The notes: generated from the sequence alone by a model not told the origin. A DNA stretch of 64,000 nucleotides from Croceivirga lutea (GCF_014235875.1 NZ_JACJUK010000005.1:286132-350131), one strand, 5' to 3'; positions 26,554-36,751 are shown, counted from the first letter of the stretch. Translations and numbers: made by a program.

Positions 26554-27606
26554 ATGGCAAACAAAGCAGAAGTAAAAGATTTACTAGACGCAGGTGTACA
26601 CTTTGGTCACCTAACAAGAAAGTGGAATCCGAACATGGCTCCTTACATCTACATGGAGCGTAACGGTATACACGTAATTAACCTTTACAAAACTGTAGCA
26701 AAATTAGACGAGGCTAATGAAGCACTTAAAAAAATAGCAGCTTCAGGGCGTAAAATTTTATTCGTAGCTACTAAGAAACAAGCAAAAGATATTGTTGCTG
26801 ACAAAGTTTCAAAAGTAAACATGCCTTACATCACAGAAAGATGGCCTGGCGGAATGTTAACCAACTTTGTTACTATCAGAAAAGCCGTTAAAAAAATGAC
26901 TTCTATAGATAGAATGAAGAAAGACGGTACTTTTGACACGTTATCAAAGAAAGAAAAGTTACAAGTCAACCGCTTACGCGCCAAATTAGAAAAGAACTTA
27001 GGTTCTATTTCTGATATGACCCGTTTACCTGGAGCAATTTTTATCGTTGATACTATGCGTGAGCATATTGCGGTAAAAGAAGCTCAGAAATTGAATATTC
27101 CAATTTTTGCAATGGTTGACACCAATTCTGACCCAAGACCAATAGACTATATTATACCCGCTAATGATGATGCTGGTAAGTCTATTGAAGCAATTTTAGG
27201 CCATGTTACTGATGCAGTTGCTGAAGGTTTAGCTGAGCGTAAGGCTGATAAACAAGGTGGCAAAGAAGAAGGCGAAAAAGCTAAGGCAGCTCCAAAAAAG
27301 GAAGCTAAAAAAGAGGCTCCTAAAAAAGCTGCTAAAACAGAAACTGATGACTTAACAAAAGTTGAAGGTATTGGACCTAAAGCAGCTGAAGCATTAGTAG
27401 CAGCAGGTGTAACAACTTATGAGGCATTATCAAAAGAAGATGCTGAAAAAGTAAAAACTATTTTAACAGATGCAAGTCCAAGATTAGCGCATTTAGACCC
27501 AACATCATGGGCTAAACAAGCTAAAATGGCTGCTGAAGGAAAATGGGATGAACTAAAGGCTTGGCAAGATTCTGTTAGTGGAGGAGTTGAAGACTCTGAA
27601 GAGTAA
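26554..27606 (+). CDS. rpsB: 30S ribosomal protein S2 with C-terminal HhH extension
   Basis: This 350-residue protein has a full S2 body in 1-230 (LLDAGVHFGHLTRKWNPNM, ERWPGGMLTNF, DTNSDPRPIDYIIPANDDA). A Lys/Ala/Glu-rich linker follows (231-264), then a helix-hairpin-helix unit (about 266-305; VEGIGPKAAEALVAAG). The tail contains LDPTSWAKQAKMAAEGKWDELKAWQD. Normal S2 is 230-280 residues, so about 90 structured residues are added. HhH units bind nucleic acid backbones, so the extension may touch rRNA or mRNA on the small subunit. tsf follows 70 nt downstream, the conserved rpsB-tsf order. Confidence 0.95.
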   Translation: MANKAEVKDLLDAGVHFGHLTRKWNPNMAPYIYMERNGIHVINLYKTVAKLDEANEALKKIAASGRKILFVATKKQAKDIVADKVSKVNMPYITERWPGGMLTNFVTIRKAVKKMTSIDRMKKDGTFDTLSKKEKLQVNRLRAKLEKNLGSISDMTRLPGAIFIVDTMREHIAVKEAQKLNIPIFAMVDTNSDPRPIDYIIPANDDAGKSIEAILGHVTDAVAEGLAERKADKQGGKEEGEKAKAAPKKEAKKEAPKKAAKTETDDLTKVEGIGPKAAEALVAAGVTTYEALSKEDAEKVKTILTDASPRLAHLDPTSWAKQAKMAAEGKWDELKAWQDSVSGGVEDSEE

Positions 27607-27676
27607 TTTAACGTTGACCTAAACCGAAACACATTTGTTGTGTTTTACTTTACATAAATTTTAATTCTGAAAGAAA

Positions 27677-28501
27677 ATGGCAAAAATAACAGCCGCTGAA
27701 GTAAATAAATTAAGAAAGACCACCGGTGCAGGAATGATGGACTGTAAAAAAGCATTAGTTGAAGCCGATGGTGATTTTGAAAAAGCAATAGAAATCCTTA
27801 GAAAAAAAGGTCAAAAAGTTGCTGCGAAAAGAGCCGATAGAGATTCTTCTGAAGGTGCAGCTATCGCAAAAGTAAATGCAGATAACTCTCAAGGAGTTGT
27901 AATCTCATTAAACTGTGAAACTGATTTCGTTGCTAAAAACGATACATTCGTAACCTTAGCTAACGATTTGGCAGACCTAGCATTAAATTATGATGGTAAA
28001 GATGCATTCTTAGCTGCAGACTTTAACGGTATGTCAGTTGCAGAGAAGTTAACTGAACAAACCGGAGTTATAGGTGAGAAAATAGAAATAGGAAGTTTTG
28101 AAAGCTTAAGCGCTCCTTTCGTAGGATCATACATTCATGCAGGTAATAAAATTGCAACCTTAGTTGGATTGTCTGCAAATGTTGATGGTGCTGATGTTGC
28201 AGCAAAAGATGTAGCTATGCAAGCAGCAGCTATGAATCCTGTAGCTTTAAATGAAGAGGGTGTTGACCAATCTACAATTGATAAAGAAATTGAGATTGCA
28301 AAAGACCAATTACGTCAAGAAGGTAAGCCAGAAGAAATGTTAGAAAACATTGCAAAAGGTAAATTAAAACGTTTCTTTAAAGACAACACTTTAGTTAACC
28401 AGGCTTTTATTAAAGACAATAAACAAAGTGTAGCTCAATACGTTAAATCAGTAGATTCTTCTTTAGAAGTAACTGGTTTTAAAAGAGTTGCGTTAGGCTA
28501 A
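27677..28501 (+). CDS. tsf: Elongation factor Ts
   Basis: This 274-residue nucleotide exchange factor for EF-Tu has the N-terminal UBA-like domain (VNKLRKTTGAGMMDCKKALVEADGD) and the core signatures KKGQKVAAKRADR and NCETDFVAKND. The coiled coil falls around 205-245, followed by the C-terminal module FIKDNKQSVAQYV. It is co-transcribed with rpsB and ends at a clear terminator. Confidence 0.97.
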   Translation: MAKITAAEVNKLRKTTGAGMMDCKKALVEADGDFEKAIEILRKKGQKVAAKRADRDSSEGAAIAKVNADNSQGVVISLNCETDFVAKNDTFVTLANDLADLALNYDGKDAFLAADFNGMSVAEKLTEQTGVIGEKIEIGSFESLSAPFVGSYIHAGNKIATLVGLSANVDGADVAAKDVAMQAAAMNPVALNEEGVDQSTIDKEIEIAKDQLRQEGKPEEMLENIAKGKLKRFFKDNTLVNQAFIKDNKQSVAQYVKSVDSSLEVTGFKRVALG

Positions 28502-28518
28502 GTAAAAACCAATTAATT

Positions 28519-28551
28519 TAAAAGCCTCAACAGAAATGTTGGGGCTTTTTT
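28519..28551 (+). terminator. Terminator of rpsB-tsf
   Basis: AAAGCCTCAACA and TGTTGGGGCTTT pair (one G-T wobble) around GAAA, followed by a T-run. It lies 20 nt after the tsf stop. Confidence 0.85.
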
Positions 28552-28644
28552 ATGCGCAACAAATAGATTTTAAAAAAGCTGAGCAATTGAAAAATCTGCA
28601 TTCATAAAATTGTTTAATTTTACGCACGATTTCAAAAATCGAAA

Positions 28645-29352
28645 ATGAAATACAAAAGAATTCTACTAAAGTTAAGTGGTGAAGCCCTTATGGGTGAACA
28701 ACAATATGGTATAGACCCCAAACGTATTAAAGAATACGCAGAAGAAATTAAAACTGTAGTTGACAAGGGTGTTGAACTTGCCATAGTCATTGGCGGTGGA
28801 AACATTTTTAGAGGATTACAAGGTGTTGGCCAAGGTATGGATCGTGTTCAAGGTGACCATATGGGTATGTTAGCCACGGTTATAAATGCACTAGCCTTAC
28901 AAAGCGCATTAGAAGCTGAAAATATTCAAACTAGAGTACAATCAGCAATTAAAATAAACGAGGTAGCCGAACCCTTTATTAGAAGAAGAGCAATGAGACA
29001 CCTAGAAAAAGGAAGAGTTGTTATTTTTGGTGGCGGTACAGGAAACCCATATTTTACTACCGATTCTGCTGCGGTTTTACGTGCTATTGAAATTGATGCA
29101 GATGTAATTTTAAAGGGTACACGTGTAGACGGAATTTATACTTCTGATCCAGAAAAAGACAAAACTGCAACCAAGTACGAAAACATTACATTTAACGATG
29201 TACTTTCAAAAGGATTAAAAGTAATGGATACCACTGCCTTTACCCTTAGTCAAGAAAATGAATTACCAATTGTAGTATTTGACATGAACACAAGAGGAAA
29301 TTTAATGAAAATTGTTACTGGCGAAAATATTGGAACTACTGTAAATAATTAA
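28645..29352 (+). CDS. pyrH: Uridylate kinase (UMP kinase)
   Basis: This 235-residue amino-acid-kinase-fold enzyme phosphorylates UMP to UDP. Motifs seen are [63 protein letters not shown] and [16 protein letters not shown]. It has the usual length and sits before frr, the conserved pyrH-frr pair with 40 nt between them. Confidence 0.97.
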   Translation: MKYKRILLKLSGEALMGEQQYGIDPKRIKEYAEEIKTVVDKGVELAIVIGGGNIFRGLQGVGQGMDRVQGDHMGMLATVINALALQSALEAENIQTRVQSAIKINEVAEPFIRRRAMRHLEKGRVVIFGGGTGNPYFTTDSAAVLRAIEIDADVILKGTRVDGIYTSDPEKDKTATKYENITFNDVLSKGLKVMDTTAFTLSQENELPIVVFDMNTRGNLMKIVTGENIGTTVNN

Positions 29353-29392
29353 TTGGAACACTAATTGTGTAGCACTATAAAAATCTGTTACC

Positions 29393-29947
29393 ATGAATGA
29401 AGAAATAGAATTTGTATTAGATAGCACCAAAGAAAGTATGGTTGGAGCTATGAGCCATTTAGAAAAAGCATTTGTAAAAATTAGAGCAGGTAAAGCAAGT
29501 CCTGCAATGCTTTCAACGGTTATGGTAGATTACTATGGCTCTCAAACTCCTTTATCTCAAGTAGCCAATATAAATACGCCAGACGCCAGAACTATTTCTG
29601 TTCAACCTTGGGAAAAAGCCATGATTCAAGAAATTGAAACTGCTATTATGAATGCTAATTTAGGTTTCAATCCAATGAACAACGGTGAGAGCGTAATCAT
29701 TAACGTACCTCCACTTACTGAAGAAAGAAGAAGAGACTTAGTAAAACAAGCTAAAGCTGAGGCAGAAGACGCTAAAGTAAGTATCAGAAATGCAAGACAA
29801 GATGCTAATAAAGAACTTAAGAAACTTGACATATCTGAAGATTTACGATCAAATGCCGAAGTTGATGTTCAAGAGCTTACAAATGAGTTTGTTAAGAAAG
29901 TGGACGCAGTGCTAGAGGTAAAAGAAGCAGAAATTATGAAAGTTTAG
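29393..29947 (+). CDS. frr: Ribosome recycling factor
   Basis: This 184-residue protein is RRF: SMVGAMSHLEKAFVKIRAGKASPAML at the start, then DARTISVQPWEKAMI, FNPMNNGESVIINVPPLTEERR and the long helical hairpin RRRDLVKQAKAEAEDAKVSIRNARQDANK. With EF-G it splits post-termination ribosomes. It is likely co-transcribed with pyrH. Confidence 0.97.
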   Translation: MNEEIEFVLDSTKESMVGAMSHLEKAFVKIRAGKASPAMLSTVMVDYYGSQTPLSQVANINTPDARTISVQPWEKAMIQEIETAIMNANLGFNPMNNGESVIINVPPLTEERRRDLVKQAKAEAEDAKVSIRNARQDANKELKKLDISEDLRSNAEVDVQELTNEFVKKVDAVLEVKEAEIMKV

Positions 29948-29991
29948 CTTTTATAAGCTAAAATCTTATAGGTTAAGCCTTAATCGTTTTT

Positions 29992-29999
29992 TACCTTTG
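29992..29999 (+). promoter_or_regulatory. -7 element upstream of the MMPL exporter
   Basis: TACCTTTG matches TAnnTTTG exactly and lies 18 nt before ATG 30018. No TTG is seen at the usual -33 spacing. Confidence 0.45.
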
Positions 30000-30017
30000 C
30001 AGCCAATTTAGCAAAGC

Positions 30018-32411
30018 ATGCTCAAAGAGTTTCTACGAGGTTTTTGGACCGTTACCGCAAGGATAATTCTCAGAAATCGCATTTTAATTTTATTAATCAT
30101 TGCAGGCATTACCGTATTAATGGGCTTGCAATGGAAGAATATGCGCTTTTCTAATACAGAAATGAGCGTTCTACCAAACGACCATCCTTCAATTATTGAC
30201 TACAATTCTTTTGTAAACATATTTGGGCAAGAAGACAATGCTATAGTTATCGCGGTTAGCGATTCACTTCTATATTCTGAAGCCAACTTTAATTTATGGA
30301 ATAGGCTCAGCAAGCAATTTCAAGCTGTACCAGAGGTTGATTATGTGGTTTCAACAGATAATTTAGAAGAACTCGTAAAAAATGAGCAGTCAAACTCTTT
30401 TACACTGCAAAAATTAATACCAGAAGGTCAACTAAATCAACAACAGATAGATGATATGAAAAAACATCTATTTGAAGAGTTGCCATTTTACGAAAACCTA
30501 CTATTTAATCCAGAAACAAGCTCATTGCGAACCATTCTTTATATGGACCGTGACCTTTTAAATGAGCAGGTCAGAAATGAATTCATTCTTTATGATCTTG
30601 CCAACCTAGTTGAAACTTTTGAAGATGAAACAGGATTAGATGTAAGGGTCTCAGGAATGCCATATATAAGAACCTGGAATTCCAAAGTCATTATAGATGA
30701 AATTGGTAGTTTTATTCTCGCTGCTTTACTGGTAACTTCTATAATTTTCTTTTTCTTTTTTAGGAGTTTTAGAGCCACATTTATTTCTATGTGCGTGGTG
30801 ATAATCGGCGTAATGTGGGCTTTTGGTATTCTTGGATTATTTCAATTTGAAATAACAATTCTTACAGCTTTAATTCCACCCCTAATTATTGTTATAGGTA
30901 TTCCAAACTGTATTTTTTTAATTAATAAATATCAGCAAGAAGTAAAAAAACATGGTAACCAAGCCTTATCACTACAACGTGTAATTTCAAAAGTTGGCAA
31001 CGCCACTTTAATGACCAACGTTACCACTGCTTCTGGTTTTGCCACATTTATAATTTTAGATAGTGATTTACTTAAAGAATTTGGTATAGTAGCCTCTATC
31101 AATATTCTCTGCATTTTTATTTTATCACTTTTAATCATTCCAATTATATACAGTTTTATGCCTTTGCCACAAACAAAGCATTTAAAGCATTTGAACAAAA
31201 AATGGATTGATGTTTTTGTAAGCTGGATGGAACGTATGGTTCGTGATCACCGTATTGCGGTTTACATTACCTCTGTCATCGTTTTAGTATTAAGCATTAT
31301 TGGCATTTATCAAATAAAAATTACGGGAAGCAGAATTGAAGATTTACCAAAAGACACAGAATTCTTTCAAGACATTCGCTTTTTTGAACAAGAATTTGGG
31401 GGAATTATGCCAGTAGAAATTGTTGTTGATACAAAAAGAAAAAATGGGGTTGCCAAGCCAGCAACGTTAAAACGAATGGAACGTTTATCTAGTGAAATTG
31501 ATGAAATTCCTGAACTATCTAAACCCGTTTCTATAGTTAATTTAGTAAAATACTCCAAGCAGGCATTTTACAACGGAATACCAAAATACTATCAATTACC
31601 TACCTCGCAAGAGAACACCTTTATTATGGATTATATTAAAAACTCTGAGGGTGATGGTAATTTACTACAAAGTTTTGTTGATTCAACTGGGCAAACAGCG
31701 AGAATCACCACTTTCATGAAAGATGTAAAAACAACTCGAATGGAAGAAATTGAAAAAGACATGTTATCTGCCATGAACAAAATCTTTCCTTCAGAAAGGT
31801 ATAATGTTTACATGACAGGTAAAGCCATGCTTTTTCTAAAAGGAACCAAATATTTAGTGAAAAATCTTTTATTATCGCTTGCACTTGCAATTGGTTTAAT
31901 TTCCATTTTCATGGCCTATCTCTTTAGGTCGTTTAGAATGATAGTAATTTCACTTGTTCCCAACTTGCTGCCTTTGGTAATCACCGCAGGATTAATGGGA
32001 TTTTTAGGTGTACCAATTAAACCATCCACAATTTTGGTTTTTAGCATTGCGTTTGGTATTTCTGTAGACGATACCATCCACTTTTTAGCAAAATACAGGC
32101 AAGAGCTAGTGGCCAACCGTTGGCAAATAAAGAAATCTGTCTATAATGCGCTTCGAGAAACTGGAGTAAGCATGTTTTATACATCAATAGTACTTTTCTT
32201 TGGATTCTCTGTATTTGTTATATCTAGTTTTGGAGGAACTCAAGCACTTGGAGGTTTAGTTTCAGCAACTTTACTTTTTGCTATGTTATCTAACTTAGTA
32301 CTTCTACCCTCTTTATTACTTTCTCTAGAAAGAAACATTGCCAATAAAAAGACACTTAAAAAACCGCAAATAGACGTATTACCTGTTAACGACGAGAATA
32401 ATACAGTGTAG
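30018..32411 (+). CDS. MMPL/RND-family transporter
   Basis: This 797-residue membrane protein has the two-fold RND layout. TM1 lies near 20-38, with a periplasmic loop to about 235, then five helices to about 385. The second half repeats this (TM near 415-440, loop to 610, five helices to 770). The DDTIHF motif in the second half and the proton-relay helices match MMPL-type exporters (hopanoid or lipid exporters, not drug pumps of full size). The cargo is unknown. No membrane fusion protein or outer-membrane channel gene is adjacent, as is usual for this class. Confidence 0.87.
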   Translation: MLKEFLRGFWTVTARIILRNRILILLIIAGITVLMGLQWKNMRFSNTEMSVLPNDHPSIIDYNSFVNIFGQEDNAIVIAVSDSLLYSEANFNLWNRLSKQFQAVPEVDYVVSTDNLEELVKNEQSNSFTLQKLIPEGQLNQQQIDDMKKHLFEELPFYENLLFNPETSSLRTILYMDRDLLNEQVRNEFILYDLANLVETFEDETGLDVRVSGMPYIRTWNSKVIIDEIGSFILAALLVTSIIFFFFFRSFRATFISMCVVIIGVMWAFGILGLFQFEITILTALIPPLIIVIGIPNCIFLINKYQQEVKKHGNQALSLQRVISKVGNATLMTNVTTASGFATFIILDSDLLKEFGIVASINILCIFILSLLIIPIIYSFMPLPQTKHLKHLNKKWIDVFVSWMERMVRDHRIAVYITSVIVLVLSIIGIYQIKITGSRIEDLPKDTEFFQDIRFFEQEFGGIMPVEIVVDTKRKNGVAKPATLKRMERLSSEIDEIPELSKPVSIVNLVKYSKQAFYNGIPKYYQLPTSQENTFIMDYIKNSEGDGNLLQSFVDSTGQTARITTFMKDVKTTRMEEIEKDMLSAMNKIFPSERYNVYMTGKAMLFLKGTKYLVKNLLLSLALAIGLISIFMAYLFRSFRMIVISLVPNLLPLVITAGLMGFLGVPIKPSTILVFSIAFGISVDDTIHFLAKYRQELVANRWQIKKSVYNALRETGVSMFYTSIVLFFGFSVFVISSFGGTQALGGLVSATLLFAMLSNLVLLPSLLLSLERNIANKKTLKKPQIDVLPVNDENNTV

Positions 32412-32451
32412 TTTTTAGTTGATTTTGCCTTTCTCTATCTAAGCAAAAACC

Positions 32452-32459
32452 TATCTTTG
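32452..32459 (+). promoter_or_regulatory. -7 element upstream of asnS
   Basis: TATCTTTG matches TAnnTTTG. The nearest upstream TTG is 24 nt away (32425-32427), a little far. The start codon is 22 nt downstream. Confidence 0.45.
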
Positions 32460-32480
32460 AGGTTTAAATTTTAAGATAGA

Positions 32481-33914
32481 ATGTCCCAATTTTCAGTTAA
32501 AGAATTATTAGGCACAGAACCAGCGTCACAACAAGTAGTAATAAATGGCTGGGTAAAAGCATTTAGAAGCAACCGTTTTATCGCTTTAAACGATGGCTCA
32601 ACAATAAACAATCTTCAGTGTGTAGTTGACTATGAAAATTTTGATGAGGAAATTATCAAAGAAATCTCTGTTGGAGCAGCATTAAAAGTTACGGGTAGTT
32701 TAGTGGAGAGCCAAGGTAAAGGACAAAAAGTTGAAATTTTGGTTGGCGCTGTTGAAATTCATGGTGCAGCAGACCCAGAAACATATCCTATTCAACCAAA
32801 AAAGCATTCACTAGAATTTTTAAGAGAAAAAGCACATTTACGAGTAAGAACCAACACTTTTTCGGCGGTTATGCGTTTACGCTCAGCATTAGCTTTTGCA
32901 ATTCACGACTATTTTAATAAAAATGGTTTCTATTACATGCATGCACCTATTGTTACGGGATCTGATGCTGAAGGAGCAGGTGAAATGTTTAGAGTAACCA
33001 CTTTGGATGCTAAAAACCCTCCATTAACAGAAGAAGGCGATGTAAATTATAAAAAAGACTTTTTTGGTAAAGAAACCAATCTTACTGTATCTGGTCAGTT
33101 AGAGGCAGAAGCTTACGCAATGGGTCTTGGTAAGGTTTACACCTTTGGCCCAACTTTTAGAGCTGAAAACTCTAACACTTCTAGACATTTAGCTGAATTC
33201 TGGATGATTGAACCTGAAATGGCTTTCTATGATTTAGATATGAATATGGATTTGGCTGAAGATTTTATAAAATCTGTAATACAGTATGTCTTAGAAAACT
33301 GTGATGATGATTTAGAGTTTTTAGAGAAACGACTATTAGACGAGGAAAAAACAAAACCCCAGGCTGAACGAAGCGAATTGTCTCTAAAAGATAAATTGCG
33401 TTTTGTTGTAGACAATAACTTTAAAAGAGTAAGCTATACAGAAGCTATAGACATCTTAAGAAATAGCAAACCAAATAAAAAGAAAAAATTTGAATACCCT
33501 ATAGATGAGTGGGGTGCAGATTTACAAAGTGAACATGAACGTTTTTTAGTAGAAAAACACTTTAAGTGCCCAGTAATATTGTTTGACTATCCTGCTAAAA
33601 TTAAAGCATTTTACATGCGACTTAATGAAGATGGCAAAACCGTTAGAGCCATGGACGTTCTGTTTCCAGGAATAGGAGAAATTGTTGGAGGATCTCAAAG
33701 AGAAGAGCGTTTAGAAGTGCTTAAAGAAAAAATGGAACAGTTACACATTGAAGAAGAAGAACTTTGGTGGTATTTAGATTTAAGAAAATTTGGTACCGCT
33801 GTTCATAGTGGTTTTGGATTAGGCTTTGAGCGCTTGGTATTGTTCGTAACAGGCATGGGTAATATTAGAGACGTAATACCGTTTCCAAGAACTCCACAAA
33901 ATGCTGAATTTTAA
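32481..33914 (+). CDS. asnS: Asparaginyl-tRNA synthetase
   Basis: This 477-residue class II synthetase has the N-terminal OB fold (VVINGWVKAFRSNRFIALNDG). Motif 2 is seen around YTFGPTFRAENSNTSRHLAEFWMIEPEMAF and motif 3 at HSGFGLGFERLVLFVTGM. The Asn/Asp branch is marked by GSDAEGAGEMFRVT and the DWxxD-like region. It is the first gene of a likely operon with rpoN (36 nt downstream) and the membrane protein gene at 35407. Confidence 0.96.
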   Translation: MSQFSVKELLGTEPASQQVVINGWVKAFRSNRFIALNDGSTINNLQCVVDYENFDEEIIKEISVGAALKVTGSLVESQGKGQKVEILVGAVEIHGAADPETYPIQPKKHSLEFLREKAHLRVRTNTFSAVMRLRSALAFAIHDYFNKNGFYYMHAPIVTGSDAEGAGEMFRVTTLDAKNPPLTEEGDVNYKKDFFGKETNLTVSGQLEAEAYAMGLGKVYTFGPTFRAENSNTSRHLAEFWMIEPEMAFYDLDMNMDLAEDFIKSVIQYVLENCDDDLEFLEKRLLDEEKTKPQAERSELSLKDKLRFVVDNNFKRVSYTEAIDILRNSKPNKKKKFEYPIDEWGADLQSEHERFLVEKHFKCPVILFDYPAKIKAFYMRLNEDGKTVRAMDVLFPGIGEIVGGSQREERLEVLKEKMEQLHIEEEELWWYLDLRKFGTAVHSGFGLGFERLVLFVTGMGNIRDVIPFPRTPQNAEF

Positions 33915-33949
33915 TTCGAATTTGTAACTTTAGTAGAAACCATTTTTTA

Positions 33950-35407
33950 ATGCTTAAGCAACATCTTCAATTTAAACTTTCTCAGAAATTATCTCCTCAG
34001 CAAATTCAGCTGATGAAGTTAATTCAATTGCCTACACAAGCATTTGAACAACGTTTAAAACAAGAGTTAGAAGAAAACCCAGCTTTAGAAAGTGGTAAAG
34101 CAGAAAGCGAAGAGTTCTCAGATGAATACAGCGATTCTTACGATGAAAGTCTGGACAACGAATCTATTTCTACAGAAGAAATAAATATTGATGATTACTT
34201 AAGCGATGACGAAATACCAGACTATCGCACGCAATCTAACAATTATAGTGCAGATGAGGATGAAAAAACGGTACCCTATGCTGCAGGAATTTCATTTAAT
34301 CAAAATCTTCTTAACCAATTAAGCACCGTATACCTAGACGATACTGAGTGGAGTATTGCTGAATTTTTAGTAGGTAGCGTAGATGAAAGTGGTTATATAA
34401 GAAGACCCCTTTCTGATATTACAGACGATTTAGCTTTTACCCAGAATATATATACAGATGAAAAAACTGTAGAAAAAGTATTAAAAGTGGTTCAAGAATT
34501 AGACCCACCTGGTGTAGCAGCACGTTCATTAGAAGAGTGCTTACTTATTCAATTAAAAAGAAAAAATCCTACACCTTCAATAGAGTTAGCAATTAACATT
34601 TTAGAAAAGTCTTTTGATCAATTCAGTAAAAAACATTACAAAAAGCTTATTCAAAAATTTGATGTTAATGAAGAAGAATTAAAAGATGCCATTACTGAAA
34701 TAGAAAAATTAAACCCCAAACCTGGGGGTTCTTATGCTGGCAATAACCGAATTGTAGAACATGTTGTACCAGACTTTTCAATTAGAATAGTTGATGGTGA
34801 GTTAGAGTTAACTCTTAACGGAAGAAATGCTCCTGAACTTCATGTATCTAAAGAATACAATGAGATGCTTAAAGGCTTTAAAGATGCTAAGCAAAAATCA
34901 AAAGAACAAAAAGACACTGTATTATTTATTAAGCAAAAATTAGATGCTGCAAAATGGTTCATAGACGCCATAAAACAAAGACAACAAACGTTGTTCATTA
35001 CTATGAGTACTATAATGAAGCATCAAGAAGAGTATTTTTTAACTGGCGATGAACGCAAGTTAAAACCTATGATTTTAAAAGATATTGCTGATAAAATTAA
35101 TATGGATGTATCAACAGTCTCTAGAGTTGCAAACAGCAAATATGTTGATACCCCTTACGGCACTAAATTGATAAAAGAATTCTTTTCTGAATCTATGAAA
35201 AATGAAGAAGGCGAGGATGTATCCACTAGAGAGATAAAAAAAATACTGGAAAACTTAATTAAAGAAGAAGAAAAGAAAAAACCTTTAACTGACGATAAAT
35301 TGGCAAAGCTTTTAAAAGAAAAAGGATATCCAATAGCTAGAAGAACAGTAGCCAAATACCGAGAACAATTAGGCATACCCGTTGCTAGACTTAGAAAACA
35401 ACTTTAA
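33950..35407 (+). CDS. rpoN: RNA polymerase sigma-54 factor
   Basis: This 485-residue sigma factor has the Gln/Leu-rich activator region at the N-terminus (LKQHLQFKLSQKLSPQQIQLMKLIQLPTQ) and an acidic region II (50-110). The core-binding domain follows (QELDPPGVAARSLEECLLIQL), then the HTH (IADKINMDVSTVSRVANSKYVDTP). The RpoN box reads ARRTVAKYREQLGIP near the C-terminus. It needs an AAA+ activator, and none is encoded here. Its stop overlaps the start of the next gene by one base. Confidence 0.96.
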   Translation: MLKQHLQFKLSQKLSPQQIQLMKLIQLPTQAFEQRLKQELEENPALESGKAESEEFSDEYSDSYDESLDNESISTEEINIDDYLSDDEIPDYRTQSNNYSADEDEKTVPYAAGISFNQNLLNQLSTVYLDDTEWSIAEFLVGSVDESGYIRRPLSDITDDLAFTQNIYTDEKTVEKVLKVVQELDPPGVAARSLEECLLIQLKRKNPTPSIELAINILEKSFDQFSKKHYKKLIQKFDVNEEELKDAITEIEKLNPKPGGSYAGNNRIVEHVVPDFSIRIVDGELELTLNGRNAPELHVSKEYNEMLKGFKDAKQKSKEQKDTVLFIKQKLDAAKWFIDAIKQRQQTLFITMSTIMKHQEEYFLTGDERKLKPMILKDIADKINMDVSTVSRVANSKYVDTPYGTKLIKEFFSESMKNEEGEDVSTREIKKILENLIKEEEKKKPLTDDKLAKLLKEKGYPIARRTVAKYREQLGIPVARLRKQL

Positions 35408-36012
35408 TGCGGGGGCTATTACTTCTAATATCCTATATTTTTCATCCGCTATTTATACCACTAGGTGGTTCAGTAGCTTTTTTTCTGATTAATCCACTTT
35501 CGTTAGATAATGAACAGAAATTAAGGTATCTATTTCCAATTTTTGTTTTAACCATAATTATTCCAATTATTTTCTTTTTTATTCTCAAAAGTTTAAAACT
35601 TATAAGCAGCGCATTTGCACCAGAAATTGAAGAAAGAAAATATCCTTTAGCACTTAATATTATAATTATTCTGTTGTTAGTATTTAAAGTACTTCCTGAG
35701 TACCAAATAACTGAACTGTATTATTTCTTTTTAGGTCTACTACTACTATCTCTAACCCTTTTGGTATTGTTATTCGCAAAAATTAAAGCAAGTATTCACA
35801 TGGCAGGTATGGGTGGTCTGTTGCTTTTTCTAATCGGTCTCAGTATTCATTTTGAAATAAACATCACCATAGCGTTAAGCATTTTCACCCTCGCCTCTGG
35901 TCTTGTAGCAACCTCAAGATTATACACACATGCCCACAGTAAACCAGAACTGTTAATAGGATTTACTTTGGGTGTTTGCTCTCAACTGTTTTTATTTAAA
36001 TTTTGGTTATAA
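35407..36012 (+). CDS. Polytopic membrane protein, PAP2-like
   Basis: This 201-residue protein has six predicted membrane helices, starting directly at the ATG that overlaps the rpoN stop. The short polar motifs KASIHMAGMGG and SRLYTHAHSKPELLIGFTLG recall the catalytic loops of PAP2-type lipid phosphatases, but the full KxxxxxxRP / PSGH / SRxxxxxHxxxD set is not present. I give it only as a membrane protein of that general shape. It converges on the PorT-like gene, and the two reading frames overlap by six bases. Confidence 0.7.
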   Translation: MRGLLLLISYIFHPLFIPLGGSVAFFLINPLSLDNEQKLRYLFPIFVLTIIIPIIFFFILKSLKLISSAFAPEIEERKYPLALNIIIILLLVFKVLPEYQITELYYFFLGLLLLSLTLLVLLFAKIKASIHMAGMGGLLLFLIGLSIHFEINITIALSIFTLASGLVATSRLYTHAHSKPELLIGFTLGVCSQLFLFKFWL

Positions 36013-36687
36013 AATGTAGAAAATCAATCCAATACGCAATGGATGCATTTTTATAGCCTCACCATTAATTGTGGCATTTTCTAGAATAGGATTTAAAGCG
36101 TAATACGCATGTAAATTAAACGTATTGTAACCAAAACTAAGAGTCATACCATAATTAAATTCGCTAATGTCCGCATTGGTAAAAACATCCTTTATTCCCT
36201 CCGCCCTGAATTTTGACTTTCTTGAAAAATTATAGTTTAACCTTCCGCCAACATAAACCCTCCAAAACCTATAATCAATAGCATTAGAAGTACGCCATCG
36301 AATTTCAAAAGGAATCTCTACAGCATGGGTTTCTAATTTTGTTCTGTCAAAATCTTCTTCAGGAATCTCATAGCTTATTTCTCCATTTATAGAACTAGCT
36401 CTTAAATTAGAGTAATAGGAGTTTGTTGCATACCCAACACCTAAACCCAAACCAAAGTTTCTCTTTTGATTTAAGGGTATATCTTTTATAAATCCAAATT
36501 GTAAATTATAAGAAAAGTTTCGTTGAATTATTCCCTCTGGTCTATTTGCTAAATAGTTGTATGCCAAACCAGCATAAAATTGATCTTCTAAATATTTAGT
36601 ATCAATTTTCAATTCATCATTAATCTCTTGAGAATTAACATTAAACAAAAAACCTAAGGATAACAAAAAGAAAAGTAAAACTCTCAT
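36007..36687 (-). CDS. PorT-like outer-membrane beta-barrel protein
   Basis: This 226-residue protein has a signal peptide (MRVLLFFLLSLGFLFNVNSQ) and about eight amphipathic strands ending in RIGLIFYIL. DQFYAGLAYNYLANRPEGI and WRVYVGGRLNYNFSRKSKF are typical of the PorT/SprT family, an outer-membrane accessory of the type IX secretion system. The type IX substrate cluster at 54.7-61.8 kb is in line with that. A general OmpW/porin-like barrel remains possible. Confidence 0.7.
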   Translation of the reverse strand: MRVLLFFLLSLGFLFNVNSQEINDELKIDTKYLEDQFYAGLAYNYLANRPEGIIQRNFSYNLQFGFIKDIPLNQKRNFGLGLGVGYATNSYYSNLRASSINGEISYEIPEEDFDRTKLETHAVEIPFEIRWRTSNAIDYRFWRVYVGGRLNYNFSRKSKFRAEGIKDVFTNADISEFNYGMTLSFGYNTFNLHAYYALNPILENATINGEAIKMHPLRIGLIFYIL

Positions 36688-36751
36688 GCTTCCAAGATAC
36701 TAAATTGAGGTATTCCTTCTCATGTTTGGGTTATCATATAATTAAAGAACC

